A stretch of DNA of 64,000 nt, taken from contig NZ_WJIE01000001.1 in assembly GCF_009649845.1 (NCBI RefSeq), positions 727,044 through 791,043 of the forward strand, written 5' to 3'. The DNA is from Polyangium spumosum (GTDB taxonomy: Bacteria; Myxococcota_A; Polyangia; Polyangiales; Polyangiaceae). This document shows, in pieces, positions 16,577-27,141 of this stretch (the stretch's first letter is position 1; each line of letters begins with the position of its first letter). A model generated the notes under the pieces. That model was not told where the DNA came from. It did no database searches and saw only the letters and a program-made list of their open reading frames with translations. The translations under genes were made by a program, and so were the position numbers.

Positions 16577-18012
16577 GACGCCACCTCCTCGTCGCACTCT
16601 TCACCATCTGCCTCTTCGTCCTCGTCGCCTTCCATCGACCCGTCGGGCGCGACCAGGATGACCGTCCTCGACGAGCGCACGAGGTAACGCCGCGCCACGC
16701 GCAAGAGGTCGCCCACCGTGACCCTGCGGTACGCCGCGAGCCGATCGAAGAGCGCCGCCGGATCCCCGAGGACGATCTCGTAGAACCCGACCTGCTCGGC
16801 CTTGCCGCTCACGGTCTCGAGACCCTGCAGCACCGCGAGCTCGATGCGCGCCTTCGCCTTCTCGAGCTCCTCCTCGCTGACCGGCTCGACGCGCGCCCGC
16901 TCGAGGATCACGTCGAGCGCCTCGCAGAGCGCCTCTGCGGTGTGCTCGCCTCGCGCCGACAAGAAGACGTCATACAGCGACGGATCGCGGAACGCGCCCA
17001 CCCAGCCGCGCACGTCGGTGGCGATCTCCTGCTCCTGGATGAGCGCGCGATGCACCCGCGACGAGCGCCCTCCGAACAGGATCTCGTTCAGGAGCGTGAG
17101 CGCCGGATGATCGAAGTCCCCGAGCGCCGGCGACCTGTACCCGATCGCCACCTTGTGCGTCGGCGTCGGCTTGGTGATGTGGATCCTGCGCTCCTCCATC
17201 TGCGGCGGCTCGGGACGCACGTCCTCGACGGGCAGGACCGAAGGCGGCAGGCCGCCGTAGTTCTCCTGCACGAGCCGGAGCACCTGCCCGACGTCGACGT
17301 CGCCCACGATCGCCATCGCCGCGTTGTTCGGCGCGTAATACGTCCGGTAGAACGAGACGCAGTCGTCGGTCGTGAAGCCCAGGATGTCGTCCATCCACCC
17401 GATCGTCGGGTGCCCGTAGCCGTGCTCGCGGAACGCCTCCTTGTAGAGGATCTCGCTGATCGCGCCGTCCACGTCGTCGTCGACGCGTTGCCTCCGCTCG
17501 TTCGCGACGACCTCCTTCTCGCTCGCCACCTGCGGGTCACGCAGGACGAGGCGCGACATCCGGTCCGCCTCCAGCCGCAACGTCAGCTCGAGCGCCTCGG
17601 CCGGCAGGTTCGTGTGGTAGTACGTCCAGTCGAGGAACGTCGCTGCGTTCGTCTCGGCGCCCGCTTCTTCGAGCGTGCGATCGAACGCGCCGTGCGACGA
17701 CGTCTCGGTCTCGCCGAACATGAGGTGCTCGAAGAGGTGGGCGATTCCCGTCTTGCCGACGCACTCGTGGCGCGAGCCCACGCCGAACCACGTTTGTACA
17801 CAAACGACCGGCGCCGCGTTGTCCTGCAGGATCAGGACCCGGAGCCCGTTGCCGAGGACGAATCGTTCGACCCGCATGGTCGGGCCGAACGGGATGGTGG
17901 CGTCGTGCTCGGCCTGGGCGAGCCGTGTCCGGTTGCGGTTGAGCTCGGCGAGCAGCTCGGCGAAGGGACCTTTCCGCACGCGTGAGCGGAGATTCGGGAG
18001 GGCCGTATGCAT
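16573..18012 (-). CDS. M16 family zinc metallopeptidase, catalytic subunit
   Basis: 479 residues. The inverted zinc motif HLFEH is at H92-E95-H96, and the third ligand E172 (VANERR) lies 76 residues on, as in pitrilysin/processing-peptidase enzymes. The N-terminal 45 residues are not a convincing signal peptide, so the location is uncertain. The C-terminus is very acidic (GDEDEEADGEECDEEVAS). It is followed by the non-catalytic partner with a 4-bp overlap. The likely substrates are short or unfolded peptides. Confidence 0.92.
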   Translation of the reverse strand: MHTALPNLRSRVRKGPFAELLAELNRNRTRLAQAEHDATIPFGPTMRVERFVLGNGLRVLILQDNAAPVVCVQTWFGVGSRHECVGKTGIAHLFEHLMFGETETSSHGAFDRTLEEAGAETNAATFLDWTYYHTNLPAEALELTLRLEADRMSRLVLRDPQVASEKEVVANERRQRVDDDVDGAISEILYKEAFREHGYGHPTIGWMDDILGFTTDDCVSFYRTYYAPNNAAMAIVGDVDVGQVLRLVQENYGGLPPSVLPVEDVRPEPPQMEERRIHITKPTPTHKVAIGYRSPALGDFDHPALTLLNEILFGGRSSRVHRALIQEQEIATDVRGWVGAFRDPSLYDVFLSARGEHTAEALCEALDVILERARVEPVSEEELEKAKARIELAVLQGLETVSGKAEQVGFYEIVLGDPAALFDRLAAYRRVTVGDLLRVARRYLVRSSRTVILVAPDGSMEGDEDEEADGEECDEEVAS

Positions 18013-18108
18013 GGGCCGCTCTCCCTTACCACATCACGCCTCCTGGCGCGGCCGCGCCCCGCGCCGGCTCGACGACGCGAGCCGCATGTCAGGGGCGGAC
18101 GCGCTCGC

Positions 18109-18723
18109 TCAGCGCCTCGGCGCTGCGTGGCACAGGACGTCCTCGGGGATACGCGTCGACTGGTGACACTCCCACTTGTCGTCGTGACAGGAGATGACGA
18201 GCACGCCTGCCTCGTAGGCTTCCTTCAGCGATGATCCCGCGCGCTGGTGGAGCAGGTTCTCGGGCACACGCTCGTTGCAGCCCTTGCCCATGTCCACCTC
18301 GATCTTGCGGTTGCCCTTGGTCGGCTTCACGGGGTTCGGCGGCGTCTTGCCCTTGTCGGCCGAGCGCGCCGCGATCTCGAGCTTCTTCACGATGCGCCCC
18401 ACGTAGTCCTTGTCGACGATGGGGTCGGTGCCGCGCGGCGTGACCATCGCGATCGTGTACTGAATCGCCATCATCTGCTGATCGGGCGGAGCGCTCGGCT
18501 GGATCGGTCCCGCCGATCCGAGCGGCACGGGCCGCGGCGGCATCTCGATCTTCGCCTTGGCCGGCGGCGGCGGGGTCGTGGTGGTGGGCGGCGGCGCGGC
18601 CGAGGGCGCCGGCTCGGCCGTGGGCGCCGCGGAGGAGGCGCCCTTCGTCGAAGCCGGTTCATCACACGCGGCGAGACCGAGGAAGAGGATGCAGAGCGGG
18701 AGAGCGCGTCGAACGACCGACAT
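18109..18723 (-). CDS. Lipoprotein of unknown function
   Basis: 204 residues. The signal peptide MSVVRRALPLCILFLG ends in the lipobox LAAC (C20), followed by a Ser/Ala/Pro/Thr linker of about 40 residues. The folded part (about 85-204) contains four cysteines (GKGCNERVP, VLVISCHDDKWECHQ, DVLCHAAP) likely to form disulfides outside the inner membrane. I do not recognise the fold. It stands alone, 97 bp before the M16 pair on the same strand. Confidence 0.75.
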   Translation of the reverse strand: MSVVRRALPLCILFLGLAACDEPASTKGASSAAPTAEPAPSAAPPPTTTTPPPPAKAKIEMPPRPVPLGSAGPIQPSAPPDQQMMAIQYTIAMVTPRGTDPIVDKDYVGRIVKKLEIAARSADKGKTPPNPVKPTKGNRKIEVDMGKGCNERVPENLLHQRAGSSLKEAYEAGVLVISCHDDKWECHQSTRIPEDVLCHAAPRR

Positions 18724-18769
18724 GTCGCGCCTTATACGAAGGCTTTCGCGCGGACGGTAGAGGGCGCGC

Positions 18770-20572
<1,803 letters not shown>

Positions 20573-20647
20573 ACTTCCGTGAGGCCGGCAAGGCGACGGC
20601 CGCGTGCTCCTAGCGCGTCGCGCGGGCAAAAGCCACGGGTCGCGGCG

Positions 20648-20839
20648 TTACTTCTTCTCGACCGTCGTCTCCAGGCTCATCTGTCCCGGGAGCACGTGCT
20701 CGTAGTGCTTGAGGACCATGTCGATCCCCTCGCGGATATAGACCGCGATCGGCACCTTCGTGCGGTCGTGCAAAAGCTTCAGGCGCTCGGCCTGCTCGGG
20801 CGTGATGTAGATGGTCGTCGAGACTTTCTTTCGCGACAT
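20648..20839 (-). CDS. Ribbon-helix-helix DNA-binding protein
   Basis: 63 residues starting MSRKKVSTTIYITPEQAERLKLL. The pattern of a basic N-terminus, a beta strand with alternating polar residues (STTIYI), then two helices (PEQAERLKLLHDRT, PIAVYIREGIDMVL) is the MetJ/Arc fold, which binds DNA as a dimer. No toxin gene is adjacent, so a toxin-antitoxin role is unlikely. A near-consensus promoter lies 86 bp upstream and predicts an 80-nt leader. lepA follows after 75 bp and may be co-transcribed. Confidence 0.8.
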   Translation of the reverse strand: MSRKKVSTTIYITPEQAERLKLLHDRTKVPIAVYIREGIDMVLKHYEHVLPGQMSLETTVEKK

Positions 20840-20924
20840 GTCACGCCGGCCCTGCGCTCGTCGCGTCGCCCGCCGGATGCGGACGGCGCGCCCTGGGGAC
20901 TCCGAGGGATACTGACAAGGCGTT

Positions 20925-20953
20925 ACCCTAGATGCCGGTACGTGTGTTGTCAA
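20925..20953 (-). promoter_or_regulatory. Strong sigma-70-type promoter
   Basis: On the minus strand: perfect -35 TTGACA (20953-20948), 17-bp spacer, -10 TAGGGT (20930-20925). It should drive the ribbon-helix-helix gene and perhaps lepA, with initiation near 20918. Confidence 0.7.
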
Positions 20954-21029
20954 TCAGGAAGACTCGGGAGCTTCCGGAATCGCGGGTCGGGAGCAAAACG
21001 CGGGCACGGGCCTGCCCCTCCCGCTCGCC

Positions 21030-21059
21030 TTGCGGAAGGCCACGGACAGCGACTAGACT
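21030..21059 (+). promoter_or_regulatory. Promoter of the EF-repeat lipoprotein pair
   Basis: TTGCGG (21030-21035), 18-bp spacer, TAGACT (21054-21059). The start codon TTG at 21072 lies 12 bp beyond the -10 box, so the leader would be only about 6 nt. Confidence 0.45.
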
Positions 21060-21071
21060 CCGGCCGAACGC

Positions 21072-21854
21072 TTGGAATCCAGCCGCTTTTCATGCCTCGG
21101 CCGCTGGGCGCGCTCGCTCGGCGTCGCGGTCGTCTTCACGTCGCTGCCGGCGATCGGCGCCGCCGCGTGCACCTCGGCCGACCCGGGAGGCCCGCCGCCC
21201 ACCCTGCCCACGGGCGCCGAGCGTGACACCGAGCTGAAACACGAGCCCTGCGACATGACCGCGGCGAACGCCCAGCGCTTCGACGTGAACGGCGACGGGC
21301 AACCCGACATGACGCGCGTGCCGGACGCCTCGGGCCGCGAGGTCTGCCGCATCCTCGACCTCAACTTCGACCGCACCGTCGACGTCTTCGTTTATTACGA
21401 CGCCGCGGGCCGCGAGCGCCGTCGCGAGTCGGACTACGACAGGGATGGCCGCGCCGACGAGATCGTCAGCTCCCGCGACGGCGTCGTGTTCCTGAAGGAA
21501 CGCGAGACCAACTTCGACGACAAGATCGACACCTGGGACTACTACGAGGGCGGCCGCCTCACGCGGCGCGAGCGCGACTCGGACGGCGACGGGCTCGTCG
21601 ATCAATGGTGGGCCTTCAACGATCCCTCCGACGATCGATGCGCGCTCGTCGCGCAGGACCGCAACGTCGACGGCAAGCCCGATCCCGAGACGGTGCTCGA
21701 TCTCTGCGCAGAGGCCCGCGCCAAGGCGGCCGCGATGCCCAGGCCGCAGGCGCCCGCGCCTCGTCCCTCCGGCGCGACGCCGACGACGCCGTCCCCTGCC
21801 TCCTCCCCTGCCCCCTCCCCTGCCCCGCCGCCCGGAGGACCGAGCCCCCGATGA
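21072..21854 (+). CDS. Secreted protein with EF-hand-like D-x-[DN]-x-D-G tandem repeats (first of pair)
   Basis: 260 residues from TTG 21072 (no ATG or GTG gives a better start). A hydrophobic segment of about 20 residues ends at ACTSADPGG, probably a lipoprotein or secretion signal. Then come about six calcium-loop-like repeats spaced 23-25 residues (DVNGDGQPD, DLNFDRTVD, DYDRDGRAD, DSDGDGLVD, DRNVDGKPD), each followed by an aromatic and a Gly turn. The C-terminus is a long Pro/Ser/Ala tail. The loops match thrombospondin type 3/dockerin-like calcium sites. It overlaps the next gene by 4 bp (ATGA), which encodes the same repeat type. Confidence 0.7.
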   Translation: MESSRFSCLGRWARSLGVAVVFTSLPAIGAAACTSADPGGPPPTLPTGAERDTELKHEPCDMTAANAQRFDVNGDGQPDMTRVPDASGREVCRILDLNFDRTVDVFVYYDAAGRERRRESDYDRDGRADEIVSSRDGVVFLKERETNFDDKIDTWDYYEGGRLTRRERDSDGDGLVDQWWAFNDPSDDRCALVAQDRNVDGKPDPETVLDLCAEARAKAAAMPRPQAPAPRPSGATPTTPSPASSPAPSPAPPPGGPSPR

Positions 21855-22639
21855 CGAGCCGCGCCGTCGTGTGGACACTCGCAGGCTCCTTCCTCGCGCT
21901 CGGCGCGTGCACGAGCGCGCCCGCGACCACGACGAACGCGTTCACCGGCGAGACCACGCCGAAGCGCGCGCCGCTCCGAGGCCCGGCCTACAAGGTCGAC
22001 GATCGCTCGATGTGCGACTGGAAGGGCAGGAAGGACCGCGAGGCGAGCGAGATCGCGGGGCCTGGATCGCTCCACCCGAACGTTCGGCGCGTCTTCCTGC
22101 TCGTCGGGATGGGCGAGTCGCAGAAGAAGATCCTCGTCTGCCGCGAGATCGACACGAACTACGACGGCGTGAAGGACGTGGTGCGTCGTTACACCGACAA
22201 GGGCGAGCCCCTGCACGAGGAGAGCGACACCAACTACGACGGCCGCATCGACACGTGGATCACCTTCTCGCGCGGCAAGCTCGCGGAGGTCGAGCTCGAC
22301 AACGATCGCGACGGCAAACCCGACGAGTGGAAGACCTACTCGGAGGGCAAGCTCTCGCGCATCAAGCGCGACCAGAACCGCGACGGCAAACCCGACGTGT
22401 GGGAGGTCTACCGCGAGGGCAAGCTCGAGCGCATGGGCGTGGACCTCGACGCCGACGAGCGCGTCGACCGCTGGGACCACGACACGGAGGCGCGCCGCCG
22501 CGCGGAAGAGGCCGAGCGGAAGAAGGAAGAAGAGGCGAAGAAGCGCGAGGAAGAGAAACGCGCGGCCGAAAAAGCCGACGCCGAGAAGGACGGCGAAGGC
22601 GAGCCGAAACCCGCGGCGGACGAGAAGAAAAAACCCTAG
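21851..22639 (+). CDS. Lipoprotein with 24-residue EF-hand-like repeats (second of pair)
   Basis: 262 residues from ATG 21851. The lipobox is LGAC (C20). Residues about 95-205 hold five tandem units of 24-25 residues with the pattern D-x-[ND]-x-D-G-x-x-D-x-W-x-x-[YF]-x-x-G-K-L. Acidic positions fit calcium loops, and W/Y/GKL positions suggest a repeated beta hairpin. The C-terminal 60 residues are a Glu/Lys-rich helix (RRRAEEAERKKEEEAKKRE). Its stop shares bases with the stop of the convergent cupin gene. Function unknown; a calcium-stabilised surface protein is the simplest reading. Confidence 0.72.
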   Translation: MTSRAVVWTLAGSFLALGACTSAPATTTNAFTGETTPKRAPLRGPAYKVDDRSMCDWKGRKDREASEIAGPGSLHPNVRRVFLLVGMGESQKKILVCREIDTNYDGVKDVVRRYTDKGEPLHEESDTNYDGRIDTWITFSRGKLAEVELDNDRDGKPDEWKTYSEGKLSRIKRDQNRDGKPDVWEVYREGKLERMGVDLDADERVDRWDHDTEARRRAEEAERKKEEEAKKREEEKRAAEKADAEKDGEGEPKPAADEKKKP

Positions 22640-22989
22640 GGCGCGCTCGTGCCTTCGCGGCCGTAGACGTCCTCGATACGCACGACGTCGTCGAGCTCGG
22701 GCGTGGACACTTCGATCACGTCCACGTCGGTGACGGCGATCATGCGGTGGATCGTACCGGGCAGGACGTGGAAGACGTCGCCCTTCACCATGCGGCGACG
22801 CTCGAGTGACTCCTTCGGGCCGACCTCGAGGTCCATCTCGCCCGACTGGAGAAAGAGTGTCTCTTCCTTGACCCGGTGGTATTGACGGGACAGACGCTCG
22901 CCTGCCCGGATGTGGAGCAACTTGCCCACGTAGCGGGACGTCTCCGCCCAGATGAGCTCGTGTCCCCACGGCTTGTCGACGCGGCGCAT
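22636..22989 (-). CDS. Cupin-fold protein, mannose-6-phosphate isomerase type II-like
   Basis: A 117-residue single cupin domain similar to the C-terminal isomerase part of ManC. It has the two cupin motifs with metal ligands (G-E-R-L-S-R-Q-Y-H-R-V-K-E-E and P-G-T-I-H-R-M) and ends with the typical IEVSTPELDDVVRIEDVYGR. It lacks the mannose-1-phosphate guanylyltransferase domain, so the role (sugar phosphate isomerase or sensor) is open. The N-terminus MRRVDKPWGHELIWAE is family-like, which supports ATG 22989. Confidence 0.82.
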   Translation of the reverse strand: MRRVDKPWGHELIWAETSRYVGKLLHIRAGERLSRQYHRVKEETLFLQSGEMDLEVGPKESLERRRMVKGDVFHVLPGTIHRMIAVTDVDVIEVSTPELDDVVRIEDVYGREGTSAP

Positions 22990-23113
22990 GGAGCGTGCTT
23001 ATCACGAGCCGGGGTTCGGGGCGAAGGGCGCCGTCAGGCGACCCGGAGTCCCGAGCGGCGAACGGGGGCGGGGCGAAGAGGCGACGAGCAGCGGGCTGGA
23101 GGCGTGTCAGCGG

Positions 23114-24085
23114 ATGGAAGAGCGGTTGCAGAAGATCATCGCCCGTTCCGGGGTGAGCTCCCGGCGCGCAGCAGAGGAGCTGATCACGGCGGGGCGCGTC
23201 CGGGTCAACGGGCGCATCGTGACGGAGCTCGGGGCCAAGGCAGACCCGCGTCGCGACAAGATCGAGGTGGATGGCAAGCGCCTCATCGCGGAGTCGCCGG
23301 TCTACCTCGTGCTGCACAAGCCGCGGAACGTCGTGTCGACGCTGGCGGATCCCGAGGGTCGGCCCACCGTCGCGGACCTCGTGCGGGGCGCCGGGGCGCG
23401 CGTTTATCCCGTGGGTCGCCTCGACTTCGCGACGAGCGGCGTCCTCTTGATGACGAACGACGGCGAGTTCTCGAACGGGCTGCTTCATCCGCGCGGCGGC
23501 GTGCCCAAGACGTACGTGCTCAAGGTGCGCGGCGTGATGGATGAAGGCGACGCGGACGTGTGGCGCACGGGCGTCGAGCTCGAGGACGGCAAGACGCTGC
23601 CGGCCGACGTGCGCATCCTGCGGCACGAGGGCGACAAGACCTGGCTCGAGATCACCCTGCGAGAAGGGCGAAACCAGCAGATCCGCCGCATGGGCGAGGC
23701 GACGGGCTTTCCCGTGATGCGGCTCGCGCGGCTGAGCTTCGCGGGGGTGACGTCCGAGGGGCTGTTGCCCGGGAAGTGGCGGCTCCTGACGGTCGACGAG
23801 CTGCTCGCGATCCGCAAGGAGTTCGGCGTGCCGAAGCGCGTGCGCCCGGCCGTGGATCAGGCGCCGGCGCAACGCGCGAAGCAGCCGCAACGGCCGCGCA
23901 CGCACGTCGGATCGGCGGCGCCGCGGGATCGCGGGGGCGAGCGCGGCGAGCGACCACGCGCGGGTCACGCGACGCGGGAAGGCGGACGCGACGATCGACG
24001 CGCGCGTCCTTCGGATCGACGCGAGCGTGGTGCGAGCGGTCCGCCGCGCGAGCGCGGGCCGCGTGAGCGCAAGCGGCCTGGCTGA
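23114..24085 (+). CDS. rRNA pseudouridine synthase, RluB/RsuA family
   Basis: 323 residues from ATG 23114. An S4 RNA-binding domain (about 1-55: ERLQKIIARSGVSSRRAAEELI) precedes the catalytic domain with Asp104 in GRLDFATSG, and the Q-I-R-R-M motif follows. The last 80 residues are Arg/Gly-rich and disordered, a feature common in RluB homologues of GC-rich bacteria that adds RNA contacts. It probably modifies 23S rRNA (position 2605 by RluB analogy). The start upstream at 22952 would overlap the divergent cupin gene and is rejected. Confidence 0.93.
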   Translation: MEERLQKIIARSGVSSRRAAEELITAGRVRVNGRIVTELGAKADPRRDKIEVDGKRLIAESPVYLVLHKPRNVVSTLADPEGRPTVADLVRGAGARVYPVGRLDFATSGVLLMTNDGEFSNGLLHPRGGVPKTYVLKVRGVMDEGDADVWRTGVELEDGKTLPADVRILRHEGDKTWLEITLREGRNQQIRRMGEATGFPVMRLARLSFAGVTSEGLLPGKWRLLTVDELLAIRKEFGVPKRVRPAVDQAPAQRAKQPQRPRTHVGSAAPRDRGGERGERPRAGHATREGGRDDRRARPSDRRERGASGPPRERGPRERKRPG

Positions 24086-24094
24086 AGGCGCTCT

Positions 24095-25261
24095 TCAGAT
24101 CTGCGCGAAACGACCGCTGCGGAAGGAGGCCTCGAGGAGCTGCGCGACGCGCTTCTCGAGCTCCCGCGCGCGTGGATCGGTGATCCCGGCGAGGGCGGTC
24201 TTGATCTCGCCGAGGGCCTTGAGCTGGCTGAAGAGCTGCACGTCGCCGAGGGCGGTGCCGCCGGTGAGGAGCTGGCGGATGCGATCGATCTCGGAGGCGA
24301 GGGCCTCGACGCCGACGCCGAGGGCGCCGACGCGGCGGCGATCGGGGTGCTCGCGGAAGAAGGCTTCGAGCACGGGCTGGACGATGCCTTCGAGGATCGC
24401 GGCCTGGTCCTGGTTGTTCCAGATGTGCTTGAGGACGAAGAAGTCGCTCGCGTCGGTGGTGCTGCGGCCGTCGAGGTAGGCGCTCGCGGCGAAGAGCTTG
24501 AGCATCTTCACCACGCGACGATCGGAGAGCGAGACGCCTTCGGCGCGGATCTGGAAGACGATGCCTTTGTAGGCCGAGAGGAACGTGTCTCCGAAATTCA
24601 TCCGGCCGCCGAAACTCTTGCCGAGATCGGCGAGCTCGCGGGCGGTGACGACGGGCTTGAGGCCCTCGCCGGACATCTGGCGGATCTCGTGCTGGATGCC
24701 GCGCTGGAGGAGCTCGCTGAAGTGGTACGCGTCGAGGTTGTCCGAGTGGACGCGCAGGAGGAAGCGGTCGAAGATCGCGTTCAGCGTCTCGTCGCCGGGG
24801 ACCTCGTTCGAGGCGGCGAAGACGCTGATGAGCGGGCAACGCATGACCTTGCCGCCGCTCGTGAACTTGCGCTCGTTGAGGAGCGTGAGCAGGGCGTTGA
24901 GGATCGCGCTGTTCGCCTTGAAGACCTCGTCGAGGAAGACGACCTCCGCCTCGGGCAGCATGCCGTCGGTGTTGCGGCGGTAGGTGCCTTCGCGGAAGGC
25001 GACGATGTCGACGGGGCCGAAGATCTCGTTTGGCTCGGTGAAGCGCGTGAGCAGGTACTCGAAGTAGTTCGCCTGCATGAGCTCCGAGAGGGAGCGGATG
25101 AGGGCGCTCTTCGCGGTGCCGGGCGGGCCTAGCAGCACGCAGTGCTCGCCGGCGACGACGGAGATCATGAGAAGGCGGATGATCTCGTCTTTGCCGAGGA
25201 ACTGTCGTTCGAGGGTGCTCGCGAGCTGACGGAGTCGCTCGTGAAGAGGCGCGGGCGGCAT
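24095..25261 (-). CDS. MoxR-family AAA+ ATPase, RavA-like
   Basis: 388 residues. P-loop GPPGTAKS (G45 to S52), Walker B VVFLDE (D111, E112), and the RavA-type sequence RFTEPNEIFGPVDIVAFREGTYRRNTDGMLPEAEVVFLDE. Domain arrangement after the AAA core, including the region around EALASEIDRIRQLL, agrees with RavA. In E. coli RavA works with the von Willebrand A protein ViaA. No VWA gene is next to this one: downstream is the convergent pseudouridine synthase and upstream are tRNA genes. It may act with an unlinked partner. Confidence 0.9.
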   Translation of the reverse strand: MPPAPLHERLRQLASTLERQFLGKDEIIRLLMISVVAGEHCVLLGPPGTAKSALIRSLSELMQANYFEYLLTRFTEPNEIFGPVDIVAFREGTYRRNTDGMLPEAEVVFLDEVFKANSAILNALLTLLNERKFTSGGKVMRCPLISVFAASNEVPGDETLNAIFDRFLLRVHSDNLDAYHFSELLQRGIQHEIRQMSGEGLKPVVTARELADLGKSFGGRMNFGDTFLSAYKGIVFQIRAEGVSLSDRRVVKMLKLFAASAYLDGRSTTDASDFFVLKHIWNNQDQAAILEGIVQPVLEAFFREHPDRRRVGALGVGVEALASEIDRIRQLLTGGTALGDVQLFSQLKALGEIKTALAGITDPRARELEKRVAQLLEASFRSGRFAQI

Positions 25262-25325
25262 CGCCGAGGATGCGTATCACAACGCGACGCACGCTGGCCG
25301 CGTTTGTGCCCGTTTCGAAAACACG

Positions 25326-25359
25326 AAGGCCGGCTCGCGTGTATTTTGCGGCCGGCCTT
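25326..25359. terminator. Terminator after the tRNA-Gly pair
   Basis: A perfect 9-bp inverted repeat (AAGGCCGGC 25326-25334, GCCGGCCTT 25351-25359) with a 16-nt loop. On the minus strand it is followed by CGTGTTTTC, so it fits termination of the tRNA transcript. On the plus strand TCGTTATTT follows. Confidence 0.65.
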
Positions 25360-25377
25360 TCGTTATTTACTGCTTTC

Positions 25378-25452
<75 letters not shown>

Positions 25453-25483
25453 AGTGGTGCTGCGAAACGACTTCGATTTTCAG

Positions 25484-25555
<72 letters not shown>

Positions 25556-25860
25556 AGACTTCGACATCGCCTTCAATAGCACGATGGCGAGGGCTGTCTC
25601 GGGTTTTTCCCGATTCAATCGGGAGGTCCCCGAGGAGGGCCCTACTGCGTACCGAGGCGCGCCTCGTCAGCAGCGAGGCCGTTTCTACTCGGCGGTTTGG
25701 AAACTGTCAAGCCCTGCGCCCCAGACAGTTGCCTCTTTGAATTCCAAGAGTATCTTCTTCATCCGTTGCATCGGACGGCCTGGCCGGAGCGTAGGCCGTT
25801 GGGGGTTGCAGCACAGGCGGATGGGGCACCGTCGCGTGCTCCGCACAGTTGGGGGGAATC
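25556..25860. other. Intergenic region between the tRNA genes and the FHA regulator
   Basis: About 300 bp with no gene I can support. It is less GC-rich than its surroundings. It holds the candidate tRNA promoter, a small CCCGAT-TCA-ATCGGG hairpin (25609-25623), and presumably the unidentified promoter of the FHA-AAA-Fis gene. Confidence 0.5.
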
Positions 25861-27126
25861 ATGAACGAACAGCAAGCTGCTTTGCGTATCAACTCCGCTT
25901 CGAACACGGAGGCGGTCAGCCAAGCACAAAAAGAACACCGGTCGGGCGTCTTCGCCAAAGGACGGCGAGACGGCAGCGGCTGGGGCCTCGTGCTCGTCGG
26001 GTGGAACGGCGAGCTCGCGCCGGTCACGTTGACCGACGGCGCGGTCATCGGGAGCGCGTCGCGCGACGCGCACGTGGAAGGCGCAGGGATCGCGCCGGAG
26101 CACGCGAAGGTCAGCGTCCGAGCGGACGGCTGCTACGTCGAGGATCTCGGCACGCCCGACGGCACGTTCGTCGACGGCGTGCGCGCGCGGCGCATCGGGC
26201 TCAGCCACGGCGACGTGGTCCGCCTCGGCAGCCGCATCGGCGTGTTCGTCGAGCGTGACCTCAGCGCGTACGGCGGACAGGTCATGCGCACGGGCCCGCT
26301 CGTCCACGGCCCGCGGCAGCGCAAGGACTGGATCGATCCGATCTTCGACCTCGTGAAGGGCGGCTCGTGCGTGTGCATCGAGGGCGGGCCCGGCACGGGC
26401 AAGCGCACGATGGCGAAGCTCGCCGCCGCGCTGCGCGAAGGCGTGGGCGACATCGTCACGGTCGACGGGCGCGCCGAGGGCAAACCGACGATCCCGGCCG
26501 GCGTTCGTCCGATGACGTGGGTCGTGCTCGACGCGGATCGGCTGCCTCGCCCGCAGCAGCTCGAGATCGCGCACGCGGTGGGTCGCACGAGCGGCGTGTC
26601 GGTGATCGCGACGGTGGGGCAGCCCCTCGATCGCGCGGTCGGCGACGGCAAGCTCGCGCCGTGGTTCGCTTCGCTCTTCTCGGGCAAGCGCGTCACGATC
26701 ACGCCGCTCGAGTACCGCCGCGAGGACATCGCGGCCATCGTGCAGGACATCGCGGAGCGCCGCGGCATCGAGCTCTCGCGTATCACGCCGGAGCTGCTCG
26801 AGTCGCTCGTACGCGCGGGCTGGCCGGGCGGCGTGCCGCAGCTCGAGACGACGCTCGTCGCGGCGGCCGAAGGCGCAGGGCCCGAGGGCGCGATCCACCC
26901 GTCGTCGATCGCCTCGTCGCTCGCGCGCGCGAGCCGCACGAAGCCCTCGCTGCCGCCCGCCACGGATCCTTCGCTCGCACGGGCGCGCCTCGAGGACGCG
27001 CTCGCCCGCGCGAACGGCTCGGTCGCGTCGGCGGCGCGTTCCCTCGGCATGTCGCGCCAGGCGATCTACCGCGAGGCGGAGCGCCTCGGGCTCGACATCG
27101 CGCGCCGCAAGTTCTCGCGGAGCTAG
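25861..27126 (+). CDS. FHA - AAA - Fis-type HTH regulator lacking the sigma-54 contact loop
   Basis: 421 residues from ATG 25861, preceded by GGGGGG. Residues about 45-125 form an FHA domain (IGSASRDAHVEGAGIAPEHAKVSV, DGTFVDG). About 140-310 are an AAA module with P-loop GGPGTGKRT and a weak Walker B (WVVLDADR, Asp-Ala-Asp rather than Asp-Glu). The C-terminus is a Fis-like helix-turn-helix (ARLEDALARANGSVASAARSLGMSRQAIYREAERLGL). The layout copies sigma-54 activators of the FHA class common in myxobacteria, but the GAFTGA loop is absent. It may regulate without contacting sigma-54, or only bind DNA in response to a phosphorylated partner. Confidence 0.8.
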   Translation: MNEQQAALRINSASNTEAVSQAQKEHRSGVFAKGRRDGSGWGLVLVGWNGELAPVTLTDGAVIGSASRDAHVEGAGIAPEHAKVSVRADGCYVEDLGTPDGTFVDGVRARRIGLSHGDVVRLGSRIGVFVERDLSAYGGQVMRTGPLVHGPRQRKDWIDPIFDLVKGGSCVCIEGGPGTGKRTMAKLAAALREGVGDIVTVDGRAEGKPTIPAGVRPMTWVVLDADRLPRPQQLEIAHAVGRTSGVSVIATVGQPLDRAVGDGKLAPWFASLFSGKRVTITPLEYRREDIAAIVQDIAERRGIELSRITPELLESLVRAGWPGGVPQLETTLVAAAEGAGPEGAIHPSSIASSLARASRTKPSLPPATDPSLARARLEDALARANGSVASAARSLGMSRQAIYREAERLGLDIARRKFSRS

Positions 27127-27141
27127 CCGCGGCGGAACAGA

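Noticed and set aside
20648..20839. Antitoxin of a toxin-antitoxin pair
   Set aside because: The ribbon-helix-helix fold fits, but no small toxin gene is adjacent; lepA follows.
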